In this document: positions 43,051 through 52,269 of the stretch, piece after piece
Layout of the letters: the number at the start of each line of letters is the position of its first letter
Position numbering within the stretch: the stretch's first letter is position 1
DNA from: Chryseobacterium sp. SNU WT5
GTDB lineage: Bacteria > Bacteroidota > Bacteroidia > Flavobacteriales > Weeksellaceae
Direction: 5' to 3'
Length of the DNA: 64,000 nucleotides
NCBI RefSeq assembly: GCF_007362475.1
Contig: NZ_CP041687.1
Coordinates: 2,852,001-2,916,000 of the forward strand
The notes under the pieces: model-generated
The model's input: the letters and a program-made list of their open reading frames with translations, nothing else
The model's database searches: none
What the model was told of the DNA's origin: nothing
Program-made: the position numbers and the translations under genes

Positions 43051-45573
43051 TTATTCTATCTTCAAATTGGTGTTGTTCAATCTCAATGAATTTAAGATCA
43101 CAGAAACAGAACTGAAGCTCATCGCCGCTGCCGCAATCATTGGACTCGTTAAAATCCCAAAGAAAGGGTAGAGCAGTCCTGCAGCGATCGGAATTCCCAA
43201 AATATTATAGATAAAAGCAAAGAAGAGATTTTCTTTAATGTTTTTGAGCAATTTTTCACTTAGTATTTTCGCTTTTGCAACCCCTAACAAATCTCCTTTC
43301 AATAATGTAAAGTCCGCACTTTCAATGGCAATATCAGTACCCGTTCCCATAGCGATTCCCACATTTGATTGGGCTAAAGCGGGTGCATCATTAATCCCAT
43401 CGCCCGTCATCGCAACTATTTTTCCTTCGCTCTGTAATTTTTTAATTTCTGCTAGTTTATCCTGTGGAAGACAGTTTGCAAAATATTTTTCAATTCCCAA
43501 CTCCTGAGCAACGGCTTTGGCAGTGTGTTCGTTATCACCCGTCATCATCACGACTTCTATCTTGTTTTCTTGCAGGTATTTGATTGCACGTTTGGAGCTT
43601 TCCTTGATATTATCCGAAAAAGTAAGCATTCCCAGTACCTGATTTCCTTTGGCTAAATAAGAAATTGTTTTTGCTCTATTTTCATTTTCTTCAATGGCCT
43701 GTTTTAAAGAACCCGGTAATTCGATATTAAATTGTTTCAGAAGAGAAGCATTTCCGAGCAAAACAGTTTCACTACCAATCGTTCCTTTTACTCCTTTTCC
43801 GGAAATATTTTCAAAATTTTCTACTTTTTTAAAATCCTGATTTTCTTTTTTAAATTCAGTTAAAACGGCATTCGAAAGCGGATGTTCAGAATTTTGATTT
43901 AGAGACGCTGCTAATTTTAAAACTAATAATTTGTCACTATGGTCGGCTGGAATCACTTCATCCAATTTTGGCTTTCCTTCTGTTAGAGTTCCTGTCTTGT
44001 CGGTAATTACAACATCTACTTTATGCATCTGTTCAAGTGCTTCAGCATTTTTTATCAGGATCCCATTTTTTGCTCCTTTCGCAATTCCTACGGTTAAAGC
44101 CATGGGCGTTGCCAAACCCAGTGCGCATGGACAAGCCACAATCAAAACTGCAACTGCGTTGACTAACGCGTAAATCAAAGCATTTTCCCCACCAAATATT
44201 CTCCATAAAATAAAGGTAAGAATTGAAATTCCAATCACGGTTGGAACAAATATTTTCGAAATTTTATCTGCTAACTTTTGGATGGGTGCTTTACTTCGGC
44301 TTGCGTCGTTGACCATCTTGATGATTTGCGAGAGTAGGGTGTCAGAACCTACTTTTTCAGCTTTCATTAAAAAAGTTCCGTTTCCGTTAATAGTGCCGGA
44401 GGTGACTTTCATATCAACGTTTTTCTCAACTGAAATTGGTTCTCCAGTAATCATGCTTTCGTCTATGTTTGAATTCCCTTCCATTATTTTTCCATCAACT
44501 GGAATTTTTTCGCCTGGTTTTACCCTTAATAGATTTCCGATTTTTACTTCCGAAAGTGGAATTTTCTTTTCTACATTATCAGTAATTAAATTGGCTTCAT
44601 CAGGGGAGAGATTCATTAATTCTTCGATCGCTTTTCCAGTTTTTTGATGGGCTCTGGCTTCGAGCATTTGCCCCATGATGACCAAAGTTAAAATAACAGA
44701 TACCGACTCGAAGTAGAGCGGAATTTTACCACCGTGTGTAATTTCATGTGGCAAAATTTCAGGAAATATTAGGGCAATGATACTAAACAGAAAAGCTGCG
44801 GCTGAGCCTAGGGCGATCAAAGAAAACATATTAAGATTCCAGGTTTTAAAGGAAACCCAGCCACGTTTTAGTAAAAACCATCCTGCATAGAAAATCACCG
44901 GAATTGAAAGAACCAATTCTAAAATCCCCTGTACTTTATTAGAAAAAGGAAATTCGAACCACATTCCACCCATTGATAAAATGAAAACGGGAATAGTAAA
45001 TATTAAAGCAATAAGGAATTTATTCCTCAACAATTTATAGGTGTCTTCACCAGAATTATCTTCTCCTTTTTCTGGAATTTTAACCAAATCCATTCCGCAC
45101 ACCGGACAACCAACATTTGAATCATAGACTTTGTCGCCTTCGCAAAACATGGGACAGTAATATTTTCCTGCGTTCTGTGACTGGTCAATAACTGGTTCTG
45201 ATTTGTTATAATGCAAATGATCGTGATGATGATGGCTGGATGCCGCCACTAAATCCTTGGTTATTTCTTCCAAATGCATTTGGCAAACCGGACATCCTAC
45301 ATCAGAAGGATAAGTTTTATCACTTTCGCAAAACATGGGACAAAAATAATCACCGATTTTATTTTCGAAACTTTCAGGGAGATTCGTCATGGAATAAGTC
45401 TGCGGTTTATTTTTGTAATCGGCTCTTTCCTCGATGGGAACGAGATACATATTACATACAGGACACCTTTTCCCCTGCGTGAAATATACTTTTTCACCTT
45501 CGCATTCCATGGGGCAATAGTAAACGGAACTTGGTGAGATTCTTTCGGACGGAGGTATATTATTTTGAGACAT
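43051..45573 (-). CDS. copA: Heavy-metal (copper-type) P1B-ATPase with three N-terminal metal-binding ribbons
   Basis: An 840-residue metal exporter of the P1B-1 class. The N-terminus has no HMA domain but three copies of a heavy-metal-binding ribbon (YYCPMxCEGxKxY...CPVCxMxL) at about residues 18-47, 75-102 and 137-165. A His-rich linker ([12 protein letters not shown]) lies between the last two. The pump core is complete: CPC at 481-483, the phosphorylation motif D525-KTGT, HPLSNAV, and [21 protein letters not shown]. The CPC triad and the ribbons fit Cu(I)/Ag(I) transport. The HMA-like/AraC regulator gene lies 114 bases upstream on the same strand. A TGTAAAT-TTT-ATTTACA palindrome stands right before the start codon and may be an operator. 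Confidence 0.93.
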   Translation of the reverse strand: MSQNNIPPSERISPSSVYYCPMECEGEKVYFTQGKRCPVCNMYLVPIEERADYKNKPQTYSMTNLPESFENKIGDYFCPMFCESDKTYPSDVGCPVCQMHLEEITKDLVAASSHHHHDHLHYNKSEPVIDQSQNAGKYYCPMFCEGDKVYDSNVGCPVCGMDLVKIPEKGEDNSGEDTYKLLRNKFLIALIFTIPVFILSMGGMWFEFPFSNKVQGILELVLSIPVIFYAGWFLLKRGWVSFKTWNLNMFSLIALGSAAAFLFSIIALIFPEILPHEITHGGKIPLYFESVSVILTLVIMGQMLEARAHQKTGKAIEELMNLSPDEANLITDNVEKKIPLSEVKIGNLLRVKPGEKIPVDGKIMEGNSNIDESMITGEPISVEKNVDMKVTSGTINGNGTFLMKAEKVGSDTLLSQIIKMVNDASRSKAPIQKLADKISKIFVPTVIGISILTFILWRIFGGENALIYALVNAVAVLIVACPCALGLATPMALTVGIAKGAKNGILIKNAEALEQMHKVDVVITDKTGTLTEGKPKLDEVIPADHSDKLLVLKLAASLNQNSEHPLSNAVLTEFKKENQDFKKVENFENISGKGVKGTIGSETVLLGNASLLKQFNIELPGSLKQAIEENENRAKTISYLAKGNQVLGMLTFSDNIKESSKRAIKYLQENKIEVVMMTGDNEHTAKAVAQELGIEKYFANCLPQDKLAEIKKLQSEGKIVAMTGDGINDAPALAQSNVGIAMGTGTDIAIESADFTLLKGDLLGVAKAKILSEKLLKNIKENLFFAFIYNILGIPIAAGLLYPFFGILTSPMIAAAAMSFSSVSVILNSLRLNNTNLKIE

Positions 45574-45577
45574 TTTG

Positions 45578-45594
45578 TGTAAATTTTATTTACA
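45578..45594. promoter_or_regulatory. Perfect 7-3-7 palindrome before copA
   Basis: TGTAAAT-TTT-ATTTACA lies four bases upstream of the copA start codon (45573), so a bound protein would cover the translation start or transcription start. Operator function is inferred. Confidence 0.45.
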
Positions 45595-45686
45595 AATTTC
45601 CTGCTTTTTCTTTGAAAGCTGTTATAAAGATAAGGAAGTTTGTTATAAAATTTAGAATAAAATAAGGCGCCGGAAGTTGAGGAAAG

Positions 45687-46247
45687 CTAAATCTTATCAA
45701 GCGAGATCCTGTTTTTGGATTTCAAATTTTTAAAAGAGGTTGGGGTGTAACCTGTAGTATTTTTGAACTGAGTAGAAAGATGCTGTACGCTTCTATAGCC
45801 TAATTTTTGAGAAATTTCTGTCAAAGAGAATTCATTATACAGGAGAAGTTCTTTGGCTTTTTCAACTTTTTGTAAAATAAAATACTGTTCCAACGTCATA
45901 TTTTCGTTCACCGAAAAAATTTTCGAGAGCGAACTGTAGTCTTTTGACAAATTCTCAGCAATGAATTTTGATAAAATAAAATCCTCGGCAATATCTAAAT
46001 CATTAATCTTTAGAATGATAAGTGTTTTAATCTTTTCAATCTGCATCTTTGTTACATCTTCGAGAATTTGGAATCCTAACTTAGTTAAATGATGATCAAG
46101 AATATTGATCTCGTTTTTACTGAGATCATGTTGGGTCACTATTTCACCTAATTCCAGAGTTATTAACGGGATTTTTAAATTATCAAAAATATTTTGAACG
46201 GCTGAAATACAGCGGTTACAGACCATATTTTTAATGTTGATTTTCAT
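45687..46247 (-). CDS. AraC-family regulator with HMA-like CxxC domain
   Basis: A 186-residue protein joining two parts. Residues 1-75 resemble a heavy-metal-associated domain, with NMVCNRC giving the M-x-C-x2-C metal site (Cys10, Cys13). Residues 95-186 are an AraC double helix-turn-helix (LTEISQKLGYRSVQHLSTQFKNTTGYTPTSFK). Such a fused sensor suggests a regulator responding to a soft metal such as Cu(I). It is the upstream neighbour of copA on the same strand, 114 bases away, so it may control the pump. Its start overlaps the last 17 bases of the thioesterase gene. A paralogue of equal length is at 48719-49279. Metal binding is inferred from motif and context. Confidence 0.85.
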   Translation of the reverse strand: MKINIKNMVCNRCISAVQNIFDNLKIPLITLELGEIVTQHDLSKNEINILDHHLTKLGFQILEDVTKMQIEKIKTLIILKINDLDIAEDFILSKFIAENLSKDYSSLSKIFSVNENMTLEQYFILQKVEKAKELLLYNEFSLTEISQKLGYRSVQHLSTQFKNTTGYTPTSFKNLKSKNRISLDKI

Positions 46248-46638
46248 TTTTGTCTTTCAACCGGTTGGCCACAAATTCTATCTGCGTTTTTCCGTGTTTG
46301 GTTGGTTTTCCTTGCTCATCAACACCTACGAAAACTATTTTATCAATATTTAGGATTGTTTGATGCGTCATTTTATTTCGAACATTACATGTTAAAGTGA
46401 TAGAAGTATTTCCAAATTCTGTCGCTTCGATGCCTATTTCGATGATATCGCCTTGTCTTGCCGAGCTGATGAAGTTGATCTCTGAAATAAATTTAGTCAC
46501 GCATCTCGGCGTTTCCAACTGAATAATTGCGTAGAGTGCAGATTCTTCGTCAATCCACTGTAGCAATCTTCCACCAAATAAGGTTTGATTAGGATTAAGA
46601 TCTTCTGGTTTAATCCATTTTCTGGTATGATAGTTCAT
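46231..46638 (-). CDS. Acyl-CoA thioesterase, hotdog fold (YciA-like)
   Basis: A 135-residue hotdog-fold thioesterase likely hydrolysing acyl-CoA. Conserved segments are NPNQTLFGGRLLQWIDEESALYA (about residues 16-38) and CVTKFISEINFISSARQGDIIEIG (about 46-69), which form the substrate pocket and the catalytic Asp/Glu region of YciA/BFIT-type enzymes. The ending has the usual IVFVGVDEQGKP strand. It is longer than the minimal hotdog unit by its short N-terminal extension. The HMA-like/AraC gene overlaps its last 17 bases, an overlap that suggests coupled translation of apparently unrelated functions. The yaaA gene lies 15 bases upstream on the same strand. Confidence 0.9.
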   Translation of the reverse strand: MNYHTRKWIKPEDLNPNQTLFGGRLLQWIDEESALYAIIQLETPRCVTKFISEINFISSARQGDIIEIGIEATEFGNTSITLTCNVRNKMTHQTILNIDKIVFVGVDEQGKPTKHGKTQIEFVANRLKDKNENQH

Positions 46639-46653
46639 TTTTATATTTTTAAT

Positions 46654-47412
46654 TTATCTTGTGAAAACAAGTTTTGTTTCCGTACAAAGGCTTTCATCGA
46701 TGCGATAATTTTCGAGATTGAAACCTTTCACTTCATTTAAAGTTTTTACTTGATTTTGCGCACAATATCTCGCGACTAATCCTCTCGCATGTTTTGTGTA
46801 AACCACTATAGTCTTTAGTTTTCCTTCTTTATAATCGTAAAATTCAAAGTCGATGATCGGTGCTTTAACTTTGGTCTTATCAATGACTTTAAAATATTCT
46901 TTACTCGCTAAATTGAGAACCAAATCATTAGTTTTCAGTTCATTATTAAGTTGTGCGGTAACTTTGTCTTTCCAGAACTCATAGAGATCTTTATGACCAT
47001 CGAATTTAAATTTCCTTCCCATTTCCAAACGATAGAGCATGATTCGATCCGAGGGTTTTAGCAATCCATACAGGCCAGAAAGCATTCGGTAATTTCTCTG
47101 AAGATATTTAACTGCGTTTTTGTCCAATGATTTTGCATCCAAGCCACGGTAAACTTCTCCTGAGAAAGCCATTAAAGCTGGAGCTGATTCTTTGGAAGAA
47201 GGTTTTGATTTCCAGTTTTGATTTCTTTCCCAGTTTTCATCCGCCAGTTTGATGGAAATTTCCATGAGTTCTGAGAGGTATTTTGGTGATTTCTTTTTTA
47301 AGGTTGTTTGAATTAAGTCGGCTTCCTCAATAAAATGAGGTTGAGTTAGTTTTAAAAACTCGGTTGAGTTTTCGATATTCATGAGTTTTGCAGGAGAAGA
47401 AATGATTTTCAT
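46654..47412 (-). CDS. yaaA: YaaA family peroxide-stress protein
   Basis: A 252-residue protein of the YaaA/DUF328 family, which in E. coli limits intracellular iron and damage during peroxide stress and binds DNA. The hallmark segments are KIISSPAKLMN at the N-terminus, SGLYGLLKPSDRIMLYRLEMGRKF (about residues 115-138), LNLASKEYFKVI and ARGLVARYCAQNQ. Length equals the family norm. It heads a minus-strand run yaaA, thioesterase, HMA-like/AraC regulator, with gaps of 15 and -17 bases, and copA follows after 114 bases. A joint role in metal and oxidative stress is tempting but not proved by sequence. Confidence 0.95.
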   Translation of the reverse strand: MKIISSPAKLMNIENSTEFLKLTQPHFIEEADLIQTTLKKKSPKYLSELMEISIKLADENWERNQNWKSKPSSKESAPALMAFSGEVYRGLDAKSLDKNAVKYLQRNYRMLSGLYGLLKPSDRIMLYRLEMGRKFKFDGHKDLYEFWKDKVTAQLNNELKTNDLVLNLASKEYFKVIDKTKVKAPIIDFEFYDYKEGKLKTIVVYTKHARGLVARYCAQNQVKTLNEVKGFNLENYRIDESLCTETKLVFTR

Positions 47413-47526
47413 TGGTGAAATTTCAGATAAACAAATTAAACTAAAAAAGGTACTGAATTTAGGGCTTGCTGAAGATGTTAACAGATAGGTTTAGGCTATC
47501 ACTAAAATATAATATTAAAAAATAAT

Positions 47527-48138
47527 TTATAATTGTCCCTTACCTTGACGTAATATTTCAGGTTCACCGCTTGAGAGATCAACGATTGTGGAAGCAATAT
47601 TATCACCATAACCTGAGTCAATAACGATATCTACAAAATGATCATATTTTTCTGCTATTAATTCAGGATCAGTAGAATATTCGATTACTTCATCATCATC
47701 CTTAATAGAAGTGGATGCAATCGGGTGACCTAGCTTCTCAACAATTAACTGTGGGATGATATGCTCAGGGACACGAATACCAACAGTCTTTTTGCCTTTA
47801 TAAGCGAGTGGTAAATTCTTGTTGGCTTCTAAAATAAAAGTAAATGGTCCTGGTATATTATTCTTTAAATATCGAAAAATACTGGTGTCGATTGGTTTTG
47901 TAAATTCAGAAAGATGGCTTAAATCATTACAAATAATAGAGAAGTGTGCCTTATCTAATTTAATTTTTTTTATTTGAGCCAGTTTTTCCATCGCTCGGAT
48001 ATCAAAAATATTACAGCCTAAAGCATAAACGGTGTCGGAAGGATAAATAATTATTCCGCCATTTTTCAAGGTGCGAACAACCTCATCTATAAGGTTTTCC
48101 TGTGGATTGTCAGGATATATTTTTAAAATTTTTGCCAT
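47527..48138 (-). CDS. Sua5/YciO/YrdC-type threonylcarbamoyl-AMP synthase
   Basis: A 203-residue YrdC-fold enzyme that probably makes threonylcarbamoyl-AMP, the first step of tRNA t6A37 formation. It shows YPSDTVYALGCN near residue 33, KKTVGIRVPEH near 113 and the SIIC/TF segments of the RNA/nucleotide-binding cleft. The protein is the short form without the C-terminal Sua5 domain, close to YciO, so a divergent role is possible. I place the start at the ATG at 48138: a TTG two codons earlier would lie inside a -7 element (TAAATTTG, 48149-48142). That promoter would place transcription start very near the ATG, so the message may be leaderless. Confidence 0.9.
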   Translation of the reverse strand: MAKILKIYPDNPQENLIDEVVRTLKNGGIIIYPSDTVYALGCNIFDIRAMEKLAQIKKIKLDKAHFSIICNDLSHLSEFTKPIDTSIFRYLKNNIPGPFTFILEANKNLPLAYKGKKTVGIRVPEHIIPQLIVEKLGHPIASTSIKDDDEVIEYSTDPELIAEKYDHFVDIVIDSGYGDNIASTIVDLSSGEPEILRQGKGQL

Positions 48139-48141
48139 ATA

Positions 48142-48149
48142 CAAATTTA
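48142..48149 (-). promoter_or_regulatory. -7 element directly before the Sua5-type gene
   Basis: Minus-strand TAAATTTG ends only four bases before the ATG at 48138, leaving almost no leader. Confidence 0.45.
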
Positions 48150-48184
48150 GCGAAAATAGATGAATTAATATTTTTTAGAAACAA

Positions 48185-48215
48185 TTTGGAGGTTTAGAGA
48201 AAAGTTGTATATTTG
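48185..48215 (+). promoter_or_regulatory. Promoter of initiator tRNA copy 1
   Basis: TTTG (48185-48188) and TATATTTG (48208-48215) with exactly 19 bases between match the Bacteroidota -33/-7 promoter well, 11 bases before the tRNA. Confidence 0.75.
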
Positions 48216-48226
48216 CACCACAATAA

Positions 48227-48299
<73 letters not shown>

Positions 48300-48306
48300 C
48301 TAAGTA

Positions 48307-48338
48307 AAGAGAATCATTTTATATGGTTCTCTTTTTTT
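48307..48338 (+). terminator. Terminator of initiator tRNA copy 1
   Basis: The arms AGAGAATC (48308-48315) and GGTTCTCT (48325-48332) pair with one mismatch and end in a seven-T run. Confidence 0.8.
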
Positions 48339-48498
48339 GTGGAGTTTAATCGGTTTTTTGGGGAAATTTTTTTTCAATAGGGATTTGGGAATTGATTAAA
48401 TAACTCAGATAACTTATTCATATAGAGTCCAGAACAGTGTGCTGTTTAAATTATTTGATCATAACAAATATTTTCAAGCTATTTACATAAAATTGTTG

Positions 48499-48506
48499 TA
48501 TATTTG
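48499..48506 (+). promoter_or_regulatory. Promoter -7 element of initiator tRNA copy 2
   Basis: TATATTTG stands 11 bases before the tRNA, within a short conserved stretch shared with copy 1. No TTTG is found 19 bases upstream, so the -33 element is weaker. Confidence 0.6.
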
Positions 48507-48517
48507 CACCATAATAA

Positions 48518-48590
<73 letters not shown>

Positions 48591-48597
48591 CTAAGTA

Positions 48598-48628
48598 AAG
48601 AGAATCAAGAAATTGGTTCTCTTTTTTT
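48598..48628 (+). terminator. Terminator of initiator tRNA copy 2
   Basis: The same arms AGAGAATC (48599-48606) and GGTTCTCT (48615-48622) are followed by T residues; only the loop differs from copy 1. Confidence 0.8.
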
Positions 48629-48718
48629 GTGCTCCAATATGGTAGGGATATTAATACCTTCAGCAACACACTAAAGTCTTAATTCGCATACAAGGTTAAT
48701 CTGTGATCTTCTAATATA

Positions 48719-49279
48719 CTACAAATCCTCCAGGTTTCTCAGGCGTTTCTTTTTTAAACCCTTAAAATAAGTTGGCGTGAGTCCAGTGATCTTTTTAAAT
48801 TGATTAGATAAATGGGCGACGCTGCTATAATGTAGTTTATATGATATTTCTGTGAGATTCAACTCATTATACATGAGAAGTTCTTTCGCTCTTTCAATTT
48901 TGTTGAGAATGATATATTGCTGAATCGTGATTCCTCTCACTTCGGAAAATGTATTGGCAAGATAAGTATAGTCATATCCTACTTTCTCACTAATGTAATC
49001 TGAGTAGTTTACTTTGGGTACTTCATCGGAATAATGAACCATTTCGATAATAAGCGCCTTTATTTTTTCGATGATAATATTACGTTTATTATCAAGAATT
49101 TCTAATCCGTAAGATCTTAAATTCGCATCAAGCTTCTCCTTTTGGGATTCGGTAATATTCTCTAAGATTTCAATTGTTCCCAGATCTACATTTAAATAAT
49201 GTAAACCTAGTTTTTGAAGTTCTTGCTTTACAACCATCTTACAGCGCAAGCTAACCATGTATTTAACGTATATAAACAT
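48719..49279 (-). CDS. AraC-family regulator, paralogue with degenerate HMA-like domain
   Basis: A 186-residue protein of the same length and layout as the regulator at 45687-46247: an N-terminal HMA-like part followed by an AraC double helix-turn-helix (LTEISYKLHYSSVAHLSNQFKKITGLTPTYFK, about residues 140-172). The metal motif is altered to MVSLRC, so the first Cys is Ser and only Cys13 remains. It therefore probably does not bind metal as the paralogue does, or binds a different ligand. It is a single gene between the second initiator tRNA terminator and the 319-base spacer ahead of tkt. Its targets are unknown; it could act on the divergent pentose-phosphate cluster, but this is inference. 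Confidence 0.82.
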   Translation of the reverse strand: MFIYVKYMVSLRCKMVVKQELQKLGLHYLNVDLGTIEILENITESQKEKLDANLRSYGLEILDNKRNIIIEKIKALIIEMVHYSDEVPKVNYSDYISEKVGYDYTYLANTFSEVRGITIQQYIILNKIERAKELLMYNELNLTEISYKLHYSSVAHLSNQFKKITGLTPTYFKGLKKKRLRNLEDL

Positions 49280-49598
49280 TGGTTTCGTCGATCTACTTTT
49301 ATAAATTAAAAGAAAGGTAAATATCTTAAATGTGATTTATATAAGTCTTTCTCTACCAGGTATAAAAAAATTAAAGAAAATATTATTACCTTTTGTTAAT
49401 CCTTAAGGCACATCAGTTTGTGAAATAAAAAATACGGTAAAAAAGCTTATAACAGATATTTTTTTTGGTCTTTCTCTATTTTATAGACTTTTTAAACATA
49501 CAAAAATCTATCCAATAGTATTATTAGGGATAATTTGTTTAGCTATAAATGAACAAATAATTTGAGAATAAAGTTGATATATTAAAAAGCTATAGAAA
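49280..49598. other. Spacer between divergent regulator and the tkt cluster
   Basis: No coding frame is seen in 319 bases. It must contain the promoters of both flanking genes, but no exact TAnnTTTG is present. An inverted repeat ATTTGTT (49533-49539) and AACAAAT (49552-49558) with a 12-base centre, plus an overlapping CAAATAATTTG palindrome, lie 40 bases before tkt and might be an operator. Confidence 0.5.
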
Positions 49599-51608
49599 AT
49601 GGAAAATAAAAATTTAATTCAGAAAAGTATTGATACCGTAAGAGTTTTATCCGCCGATGCCGTTCAGAAAGCCAATTCCGGACATCCTGGAACACCAATG
49701 GCTTTAGCTCCTTTAGGTCATGTTCTTTGGTCAGAGGTGATGAAGTACAATCCGAAAAATCCTGACTGGGTAAATCGTGATCGGTTTATTCTATCTTGCG
49801 GTCACGCCTGTATGTTGCAGTACAGTTATTTACATTTAACCGGTTACGAAATTTATTTAAAGGATATCGAAAATTTCCGTCAGATTCATAGTATTACGGC
49901 GGGACATCCAGAATACGGACTCACTCCTGGAATCGAAGTTACCACCGGACCTTTGGGACAAGGATTTGCCAATGGAGTAGGAATGGCAATTGCGCAACAA
50001 TATATGGCGAAACGTTATAATCAACCGGATTTTAATATCTTCGATTATCATATTTATGCGATCTGCAGCGATGGTGATTTAATGGAAGGAGTTTCCGCAG
50101 AAGCCGCCTCTCTTGCCGGTCATTTAGGTTTGGGAAATATGATTTATTTCTACGACAGTAATCACATCACGATAGAAGGTGATACCGATTTGGCTTTCGA
50201 TGAAGATGTCTCCAAACGTTTTGAAGCTTACGGATGGCATGTTCAAAACCTTCCAGATATTAATGACTTAGAAGCAATTAATGCCGCAGTTAAAAACGCA
50301 AAAGATGAAACAACTCGTCCTTCCTTAATTAAAGTTCGAAGCATTATTGGTTACGGAAGTCCTAACAAACACGACACTGCTGCAGCTCATGGTTCGCCTT
50401 TAGGAAAAGATGAAGTTCGTTTGGTAAAAGAAAATTTCGGCTTTGATCCTGACAAAAGCTTCATTATTCCTGAAGAGGTGGCAGATTTTTATCATAAAGC
50501 TGGAAAGAAAGCAGCTAAAAATGAAACTGAATGGAACGAACTTTATAATAATTACAAGAAACGTCATCCTGAACTTGCCAAAGAATATGAAAATATAACT
50601 TCCGGAAAATTACCTGATGGATGGAAGGAAAAACTTCCTGTATTCCAACCGGGTGAAGAATTAGCCACCAGAAAAGCTTCTGGTAAAACTTTGAACGCCA
50701 TTGCTGAATATTTCCCACAATTAATTGGGGGTTCCGCCGATTTAGCGCCATCCACAGATACAAATCTCGACGCCTACGCATCTTTTTCACCAAAACACCG
50801 CGACGGGAGAAACTTTCATTTTGGAATTCGTGAACATGCGATGGGAGCAGTTTTAAACGGAATGGTGCTCAGCAATTATCTGATTCCATACGGCGCAACA
50901 TTTCTTATTTTTTCAGATTATATGCGACCTCCACTTCGATTAGCTTCGATTATGAAAATCAGGCCTATTATGGTTTATACCCACGACAGTATTGGTTTGG
51001 GTGAAGACGGAACAACGCACCAACCGGTTGAGCAATTAATTGGATTGCGAACAGTTCCAAATATGACTGTCATTCGGCCAGCTGATGCAAATGAAACCGC
51101 GCAAGCTTGGCGCGTTGCAATCGAACACAAAGATGGACCGGTTTGTATTGTCTTGACTCGACAGGGAATTCCGATCATTGATCAGAAAAAATATACCAGT
51201 GCAAAAAATTTAGAAAAAGGAGCTTATATTCTTTCTGATTGTGAAGGCGAACCAGATCTAATTCTCATTGCGACTGGTTCAGAAGTTCAATTGATTTTGT
51301 GCGCTCAAGAAGAATTAAAGAAAAGTAAAATTCGATCACGGGTAGTAAGTATGCCATGTTGGAATTTATTTGATGATCAAAATGCGGCCTATAAAGAAAA
51401 GGTTTTCCCAAAAAAAATTAGAAAACGATTGGCTGTAGAAGCCGGCTCACCTGTTGGCTGGATGAAATATACAACTGATGATGGAGACGTTATCGGAATT
51501 GAAAAATTTGGTGAATCTGCACCTGCAGAAGAAATATTCAAGGAGTACGGCTTTACGGTAGAAAATGTGGTGAAAAGAGCACGGGATTTGCTTTTAAAGA
51601 AAGATTAA
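49599..51608 (+). CDS. tkt: Transketolase
   Basis: A 669-residue, full-length single-chain transketolase that moves two-carbon ketol units between pentose-phosphate and glycolytic sugars using thiamine diphosphate. Motifs: ANSGHPGTPM (near residue 25) and GHPEYGLTPGIEVTTGPLGQG, then the ThDP/Mg motif CSDGDLMEGVS with its downstream Asn (DSNHITIEG). The C-terminal half has the catalytic Glu in FGIREHAMGA and THDSIGLGEDGTTHQPVEQ. Length and motif order are those of bacterial TktA, not the split type common in many other bacteria. It is the first gene of the cluster tkt-rpiB-tal-HAD-gnd-zwf-pgl-pgi, with rpiB 53 bases downstream. No -7 consensus is seen before it, but a palindrome lies there. 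Confidence 0.97.
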   Translation: MENKNLIQKSIDTVRVLSADAVQKANSGHPGTPMALAPLGHVLWSEVMKYNPKNPDWVNRDRFILSCGHACMLQYSYLHLTGYEIYLKDIENFRQIHSITAGHPEYGLTPGIEVTTGPLGQGFANGVGMAIAQQYMAKRYNQPDFNIFDYHIYAICSDGDLMEGVSAEAASLAGHLGLGNMIYFYDSNHITIEGDTDLAFDEDVSKRFEAYGWHVQNLPDINDLEAINAAVKNAKDETTRPSLIKVRSIIGYGSPNKHDTAAAHGSPLGKDEVRLVKENFGFDPDKSFIIPEEVADFYHKAGKKAAKNETEWNELYNNYKKRHPELAKEYENITSGKLPDGWKEKLPVFQPGEELATRKASGKTLNAIAEYFPQLIGGSADLAPSTDTNLDAYASFSPKHRDGRNFHFGIREHAMGAVLNGMVLSNYLIPYGATFLIFSDYMRPPLRLASIMKIRPIMVYTHDSIGLGEDGTTHQPVEQLIGLRTVPNMTVIRPADANETAQAWRVAIEHKDGPVCIVLTRQGIPIIDQKKYTSAKNLEKGAYILSDCEGEPDLILIATGSEVQLILCAQEELKKSKIRSRVVSMPCWNLFDDQNAAYKEKVFPKKIRKRLAVEAGSPVGWMKYTTDDGDVIGIEKFGESAPAEEIFKEYGFTVENVVKRARDLLLKKD

Positions 51609-51661
51609 GATCTATTTAATTTCTTTTCCTTTCATCATTTCTAACGAATTCAAATAAAAAA

Positions 51662-52123
51662 ATGTCCAACGAAACCCTTAAAATAGGAATTTGTGCAGAT
51701 CACGGAGGTTTTGAACTCAAAGAGAAAATTGTTTCCTTTTTAATAGAGAATAATTTTCAACCGGTTGATTTTGGTGCAAAGCAACTTGATAATTCGGATG
51801 ATTTTCCGGATTACGTTATTCCGCTCGCGAAAGCGGTTTCGGCTGGAGAAGTTTTTCGTGGAATTGCCATTTGCGGAAGTGGAGTCGGTGCCTGTGTTGC
51901 AGCAAATAAAATATCCGGCGTAAGAGCGGCTTTAATTACCGATTATTTTTCGTCGCATCAAGGCGTGGAAGATGATGACATGAATTTAATTTGTCTCGGT
52001 GGTCGCGTAACAGGATATGCAAGTGCCGAAGAGTTGGTTTTGGCTTTTTTAAACGCAAAATTTATAGGTGCTGATAGACATTTACGGCGTCTCAAGAAAA
52101 TTGAAAGCATAGAAAAAAAGTAA
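51662..52123 (+). CDS. rpiB: Ribose-5-phosphate isomerase B
   Basis: A 153-residue RpiB-type sugar-phosphate isomerase that converts ribulose 5-phosphate and ribose 5-phosphate. It shows the ADHGGFELK phosphate site, YVIPLAKAVSAGE, and the active-site CGSGVGACVAANK with its Cys (near residue 71), then the late CLGGRVTGYASAEELV segment. In many RpiB proteins the middle segment reads CGTGIGMSIAANK, so CGSGVGACVAANK is a slightly divergent variant. Length equals the family norm. It belongs to the pentose-phosphate cluster, between tkt and tal, and forms the isomerase step; the epimerase is missing from the cluster. Confidence 0.92.
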   Translation: MSNETLKIGICADHGGFELKEKIVSFLIENNFQPVDFGAKQLDNSDDFPDYVIPLAKAVSAGEVFRGIAICGSGVGACVAANKISGVRAALITDYFSSHQGVEDDDMNLICLGGRVTGYASAEELVLAFLNAKFIGADRHLRRLKKIESIEKK

Positions 52124-52141
52124 GACTTAGTTACAGTTTCC

Positions 52142-52225
52142 TTTACGAAGTGTAACGCCTTTGCCGACTTAATTAAGCACAATGTTTAAAAAATCTTTGC
52201 GAAACTTTGAGTTAAAAGACATTTA
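52142..52225. repeat. Dispersed non-coding repeat, copy 3 (weak)
   Basis: It shares patches with the repeats at 6252-6420 and 59499-59655, for example CTTTAC then GCCTTTGC, and later AATCTTTGCGAAACTTTGAG. It lies in the gap between rpiB and tal. Confidence 0.4.
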
Positions 52226-52269
52226 TAGAAGTTGAGCAAACTCATATAATAATTTTTAAAACAAACAAA

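Noticed and set aside
49530-49537. Sequence GATAATTTG before tkt as a -7 element
   Set aside because: It has one base too few between TA and TTTG compared with the TAnnTTTG consensus.
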